Part shown: one piece after another, positions 6,269 through 8,970 of the stretch
How positions within the stretch are numbered: the first letter of the stretch is position 1
How the letters are laid out: each line of letters starts with the position of its first letter
Source: Ruminococcaceae bacterium UBA3220
Lineage (GTDB): Bacteria; Bacillota; Clostridia; Oscillospirales; Acutalibacteraceae
Direction: 5' to 3'
DNA: 8,970 nucleotides
Assembly: GCA_002363095.1 (NCBI GenBank)
Contig: DEWC01000039.1
Coordinates: forward strand, 19,254-28,223
Program-made: the position numbers and the translations under genes
The notes under the pieces: model-generated
Databases searched by the model: none
What the model saw: the letters and a program-made list of their open reading frames with translations, nothing else
Told to the model about the DNA's origin: nothing

Positions 6269-6478
6269 CTATTTTGAACCGTTACTGTATGCCTCTATCA
6301 TTCTCTTAACCATCTGGCCGCCAATTGAGCCTGCCTGTTTTGAGGTTAAATTGCCGTTATAACCGCTTCTTAATGTTACGCCGACTTCGCTGGCTGCCTG
6401 CATTTTCATACGGTTTAGGGCGTCTCTCTTATTTGCGGGGCTTGGCTGAGACTTTTTTGATGTTGAACTTTTAGACAT
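6269..6478 (-). CDS. Alpha/beta-type small acid-soluble spore protein
   Basis: SASPs coat DNA in the forespore, shift it toward A-form and protect it from UV and chemical damage; on germination the protease GPR cuts them for amino acids. This 69-residue protein has both family blocks: LNRMKMQAASEVGV (21-34) and GYNGNLTSKQAGSIGGQMVKRMIE (39-62), including the conserved YNGNLT, GSIGG and MVKRM elements. The first 17 residues are a Ser- and Lys-rich tail. The usual GPR site, (E)IA-SE with Glu followed by Ile, Phe or similar, reads Gln27-Ala28 here. The start at 6478 has AGGAGG (6487-6492) eight bases upstream. Expression in the forespore under sigma-G is expected from the family. It is proof that the lineage forms, or formed, endospores. 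Confidence 0.95.
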   Translation of the reverse strand: MSKSSTSKKSQPSPANKRDALNRMKMQAASEVGVTLRSGYNGNLTSKQAGSIGGQMVKRMIEAYSNGSK

Positions 6479-6494
6479 AATTGTTTCCTCCTAT

Positions 6495-6524
6495 TATACT
6501 AATTGCGTTTGCAAGTTTAGTATA
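6495..6524. repeat. Bulged palindrome upstream of the SASP gene
   Basis: Plus-strand arms TATACTAA (6495-6502) and TTAGTATA (6517-6524) pair perfectly. Inside them TTGC (6503-6506) pairs with GCAA (6511-6514) around the loop GTTT, leaving a 2-base bulge (6515-6516), so 12 bp in all. It ends two bases before the Shine-Dalgarno region. Depending on the transcription start it could be an operator or an mRNA leader hairpin. On the minus strand the outer arm contains TATACTA, close to the sigma-G -10 consensus. Confidence 0.55.
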
Positions 6525-6545
6525 TGAGAATTATGTCTTTATACA
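6518..6545 (-). promoter_or_regulatory. Weak sigma-G-like promoter candidate for the SASP gene
   Basis: On the minus strand TGTATA (6540-6545) is followed after 15 bases by TATACTA (6518-6524). These resemble sigma-G elements (about GHATR and CATACTA), but the spacing is two or three bases short of the usual 17-18. It is offered because the family is normally forespore-specific and no good sigma-A promoter is visible. Confidence 0.25.
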
Positions 6546-6593
6546 GCAGGTAATTATTGGCTTAACTGCTCATATAAAACACCGTTAAGAGGT

Positions 6594-6624
6594 AAAAACC
6601 CGACCCTTAGAGGGCCGGGCTTTT
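6594..6624 (-). terminator. Terminator of the amino acid ABC transporter operon
   Basis: On the minus strand a GC-rich 9-bp stem (6611-6619 with 6599-6607, one G-U wobble) encloses a 3-base loop and is followed by five T. It begins within three bases of the ATPase stop codon at 6627-6629. Confidence 0.92.
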
Positions 6625-6626
6625 AA

Positions 6627-7367
6627 TCACAAAACTTTGCTTAAAAAGTCTTGAAGCCGTGGTGACTTTGGATGGTTAAAAATCTCATCGGGAGTTCCTT
6701 CCTCCATAATCACGCCTTCATCGATAAAGAGAACACGGTCTGCAACCTCACGCGCAAAACCCATTTCGTGGGTAACTATTACCATCGTCATACCCGTTTC
6801 GGCAAGTTCCTTCATAACCGATAAAACTTCACCGACCATTTCCGGGTCAAGCGCCGAAGTCGGCTCGTCGAAAAGCATAACATCAGGATTCATAGCAAGA
6901 GCCCTGACAATTGCAACACGCTGTTTTTGACCTCCGGATAACTGAGAAGGGTAGGCGTCGGCTCTGTCGGCAAGACCTACTTTATTGAGAAGCTTCATTG
7001 CATCACTTTCAGCATCTTGCTTTGACTTTTTTAGTAGTTTAATTGGCGCAAGTGTCATATTTTTAAGTATGGTCATATGAGGGAACAGATTGAATTGCTG
7101 AAAAACCATCCCCATTTTTTGGCGGTGGAGATTTATATTGGTAGAAGGGTCGGTGATGTCAACACCCTCAAAGTTAATGGTTCCGCCGGTAGGGAGCTCA
7201 AGGAGATTGAGTGTTCTTAAAAATGTAGACTTTCCTGAACCGGAAGGACCGATTACAACAACAACTTCACCTTTGTTGATATTTGTGTTAATTCCTTTTA
7301 AGACTTCAATTTTACCGAATGATTTTTGAAGATTGCTTACTTCGATTAGTTTATTATCAGTGGTCAC
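6627..7367 (-). CDS. glnQ: Polar amino acid ABC transporter ATPase (GlnQ-like)
   Basis: The ATPase drives amino acid import, binding the permease at the inner membrane face. The 246-residue protein is complete: Walker A GPSGSGKST (40-48), Q-loop Gln90 in MVFQQFNLFPHMT, signature LSGGQKQR (143-150), Walker B VMLFDE (163-168) with catalytic Glu168, D-loop SALD (171-174) and switch His200 in VTHE. The stretch FNLFPHMTILKNMTLAPIK is typical of the polar amino acid (GlnQ/HisP) group; the symbol marks this group and not a proven glutamine substrate. The start is GTG at 7367. An in-frame TGA at 7374-7376 rules out anything longer, and AAAGGAGG (7378-7385) lies 10 bases upstream, a slightly long spacing. 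It overlaps the permease end by 11 bases, so translation is probably coupled. It is the last gene of its operon. Confidence 0.95.
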   Translation of the reverse strand: MTTDNKLIEVSNLQKSFGKIEVLKGINTNINKGEVVVVIGPSGSGKSTFLRTLNLLELPTGGTINFEGVDITDPSTNINLHRQKMGMVFQQFNLFPHMTILKNMTLAPIKLLKKSKQDAESDAMKLLNKVGLADRADAYPSQLSGGQKQRVAIVRALAMNPDVMLFDEPTSALDPEMVGEVLSVMKELAETGMTMVIVTHEMGFAREVADRVLFIDEGVIMEEGTPDEIFNHPKSPRLQDFLSKVL

Positions 7368-8112
7368 TCTTTCTCAGCCTCCTTTCGAGCAAGGAAACAA
7401 GAGAGGTAAGAATCATTACAATGGCAAGATATACCAAAGCTACAGCTATTAGCGGAAGGAAAAAGTTATATGTACGACCTGCAATAGCGTTACCCGCTTT
7501 TGTTATATCGGTAACGCCGACATAACCGACAACCGAAGTCTCTTTCAGAAGTGCAATAAACTCATTGCAGAGGGTGGGGAGAACAGCTTTAAACATTTGA
7601 GGTATGATGATGTACCACATCGTTTGAATATAGTTTAAGCCTATGCTTCTTCCCGCTTCGAACTGACCGTTATCAATCGACATAATTCCTCCGCGGAAAA
7701 TTTCGGCAACATATGCGCCGGAATTGATTCCAAAGGCAAATATACCAATCGGAATTCCGTTTTCAATAGAGGCAAAGATGATATAATATGATATCATCAA
7801 CTGAACTACAACCGGGGTTCCGCGAATTATCGTAAGATAAATTTTGCATATTGAGTTAAGGATTGAAAGGGATATATAACCGAATCCGCCTTTTGCTTTA
7901 AGTGTTTCTTTGTTTTTGTCATAAGTTGACCTTATTGCGGCAACAATAACACCTAATATTACACCCAAAATAAGCGAACCGATAGTTATTTGCAGCGTTA
8001 TTTGGAAGCCTTTGACAATTTGCATATAACGGTTGTCTTTTATGAAAACCGTTTGAAACTGTTGCGAAAAATCCGCGTAAAACTCTTTGTAGTAATTTAT
8101 AAAACTTTCCAT
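7357..8112 (-). CDS. Polar amino acid ABC transporter permease
   Basis: A 251-residue integral membrane permease of the HisM/GlnP group that forms the amino acid channel, probably as a homodimer since only one permease gene is present. After a 30-35-residue N-terminal extension there are about five hydrophobic segments (near 37-60, 100-118, 121-138, 182-200 and 218-240). The family motif IIRGTPVVVQL lies at 95-105. The EAA loop that docks to the ATPase is EAGRSIGLNYIQTMWYIIIPQ, starting at Glu152. The start at 8112 (ATG) is preceded by GGAG seven bases upstream; an in-frame TTG at 8118 is too close to that site. The stop overlaps the ATPase start. The upstream stem-loop at 8138-8161 lies between this gene and the binding protein gene. 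Confidence 0.94.
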   Translation of the reverse strand: MESFINYYKEFYADFSQQFQTVFIKDNRYMQIVKGFQITLQITIGSLILGVILGVIVAAIRSTYDKNKETLKAKGGFGYISLSILNSICKIYLTIIRGTPVVVQLMISYYIIFASIENGIPIGIFAFGINSGAYVAEIFRGGIMSIDNGQFEAGRSIGLNYIQTMWYIIIPQMFKAVLPTLCNEFIALLKETSVVGYVGVTDITKAGNAIAGRTYNFFLPLIAVALVYLAIVMILTSLVSLLERRLRKSDH

Positions 8113-8137
8113 TACCAAACTCCGAAAAATCAGAAAT

Positions 8138-8161
8138 AGGGCGGTATATTACAACCGCCCT
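8138..8161 (-). other. Intercistronic stem-loop (binding protein / permease)
   Basis: AGGGCGGT and ACCGCCCT make a perfect, GC-rich 8-bp stem with an 8-base loop, 16 bases past the binding protein stop. On the minus strand it is followed by ATTTC, not by a full U tract. It could be a leaky terminator or a block to 3' exonucleases. Either would give more binding protein than permease, as is common in such operons. Confidence 0.7.
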
Positions 8162-8177
8162 TAATAATTATTGAAAA

Positions 8178-8945
8178 TTATTCTGCATCAGCCGAGATAT
8201 ATTTATCAATGATTTTCTGTACAGAACCGTCATCAATCAATTCTTTCAGTGCTTTATCAATTTTCTTTTGAAGATCCTTGTTGTTCTTGTTGATGCAAAT
8301 AGCATACTCTTCTTCAGCGTAAGAAGTGTCAAGAATCTTAAGTCCTTTGTTGGCAGCAACATACGCCTTTGCAGGCTCATTGTCTATAATAACACAATCA
8401 ACTTTACCGGCTTTCAAAGCTTCTACAGCCATATTGCCATTGCCATACCTTGTAACATTGTCTTCGCCGAAATCATCAGAAGCATATATATCTCCGGTGG
8501 TAGACTGCTGAACACCAATCTTCTTTCCTTTAAGGTCATCGGTTGTTTTAATTTTACTGTCTTCCGTAACGATTACAACCTGAACGCCCTTAGCGTAGGA
8601 AGAGGAGAAGCTAACCTGTTGCTTTCTCTCGTCGGTAACAGTCATACCTGCCATACCGATATCGTATTTGTTTTTCTGAACACCGGGGATAATAGAATCG
8701 AATTCGGTATCTTTGATTTCGAGCTCAAGGTCGAGTTTTTTTGCAATCAATGCCGCGATTTCAGCATCAATACCGACTACTTTGTTACCCTCAATATATT
8801 CATATGGGGGGAATGTGGCGTTTGTTGCCATTGTCAACTTGCCCTCGCTTACGGTTGTCTTATCAGAATCCTTAACGCAAGCGGTAAGCGAAAAGACAAA
8901 CAAAACTGCGAGTGTAAGAGCTAAAAGTTTTTTAAGATTTTTCAT
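8178..8945 (-). CDS. Polar amino acid ABC transporter substrate-binding lipoprotein
   Basis: A 255-residue extracytoplasmic receptor that binds an amino acid and delivers it to the permease. The N-terminus has Lys residues at 2, 5 and 6, a hydrophobic stretch 7-19 and the lipobox LTAC (20-23), so Cys23 should be lipidated and hold the protein on the outer face of the membrane. The mature part is a bacterial family 3 solute-binding domain: ATNATFPPYEY (40-50), GIDAEIA (58-64), MAGMTVTDER (98-107) with the carboxylate-binding Arg107, the QQSTTGD turn (146-152), and Asp188 in IIDNEPA, expected to hold the alpha-amino group. The substrate (glutamine, cystine, basic or other) cannot be decided. 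AAAGGAG (8954-8960) lies eight bases before the ATG at 8945. It is the first gene of the visible operon; its promoter lies beyond the right edge. Confidence 0.95.
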   Translation of the reverse strand: MKNLKKLLALTLAVLFVFSLTACVKDSDKTTVSEGKLTMATNATFPPYEYIEGNKVVGIDAEIAALIAKKLDLELEIKDTEFDSIIPGVQKNKYDIGMAGMTVTDERKQQVSFSSSYAKGVQVVIVTEDSKIKTTDDLKGKKIGVQQSTTGDIYASDDFGEDNVTRYGNGNMAVEALKAGKVDCVIIDNEPAKAYVAANKGLKILDTSYAEEEYAICINKNNKDLQKKIDKALKELIDDGSVQKIIDKYISADAE

Positions 8946-8970
8946 AATAGGTTCTCCTTTTAAAATAATA

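Noticed and set aside
6493..6498. TATAAT on the minus strand upstream of the SASP gene as a sigma-A -10
   Set aside because: Its transcription start would fall in the Shine-Dalgarno site, and the only TTGCAA upstream is 10 bases away, too close for a promoter.
6561..6589. CTTAAC / GTTAAG inverted repeat
   Set aside because: Six-base arms with a 17-base gap are expected by chance in AT-rich intergenic DNA, and nothing nearby supports a function.
8268..8924. Long plus-strand open frame of 218 codons opposite the binding protein gene
   Set aside because: It is the antisense of a clear solute-binding lipoprotein. Its translation is Cys- and Phe-rich with no recognisable domain.
1..8970. CRISPR array, insertion sequence, integrase, toxin-antitoxin or defence genes
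   Set aside because: No direct repeats with regular spacers, transposase motifs, or paired small genes of those families were seen. All sizeable frames are accounted for by housekeeping, glycan, spore and transport genes.

Overview
The window looks like chromosome from a low-GC, endospore-forming Clostridia. An alpha/beta-type small acid-soluble spore protein (SASP) places it in spore-forming Firmicutes. Extended Shine-Dalgarno sites, TTG and GTG starts and the general codon style fit an anaerobic, Oscillospirales-like lineage, but that finer placement is inference. Nothing in the window looks like a mobile element, CRISPR array, phage or integration site.

Layout, left to right. Bases 1-21 (minus) are the 5' end of a tRNA, most likely tRNA-Leu, leaving the window to the left under a perfect-consensus sigma-A promoter (53-81). 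Divergent from it is rpsT (ribosomal protein S20) with its own promoter and terminator. Next comes uvrC (nucleotide excision repair), read from a TTG start. A second strong promoter at 2386-2414 drives a tightly spaced four-gene plus-strand run: a cytoplasmic cyclophilin-type peptidyl-prolyl isomerase, rfbA/rmlA (glucose-1-phosphate thymidylyltransferase) and two family 2 glycosyltransferases. The last three genes point to a dTDP-deoxysugar (probably rhamnose-type) surface polysaccharide whose remaining genes lie elsewhere. A bidirectional terminator at 5933-5964 closes this run.

From about 5966 to the right edge all genes are on the minus strand. They are a 69-residue two-helix DUF378 membrane protein, the SASP gene, and a polar amino acid ABC importer read in the order binding lipoprotein, permease, ATPase. 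A stem-loop separates the binding protein gene from the permease gene. The permease and ATPase genes overlap by 11 bases, and a terminator follows the ATPase stop codon directly.

The gene content is ordinary and no new multi-gene system is visible. The points most worth checking are the divergent tRNA/rpsT junction where other Firmicutes usually have holA and gpr, the altered germination-protease site in the SASP, a bulged palindrome upstream of that gene, and a cyclophilin leading a sugar-nucleotide/glycosyltransferase operon.
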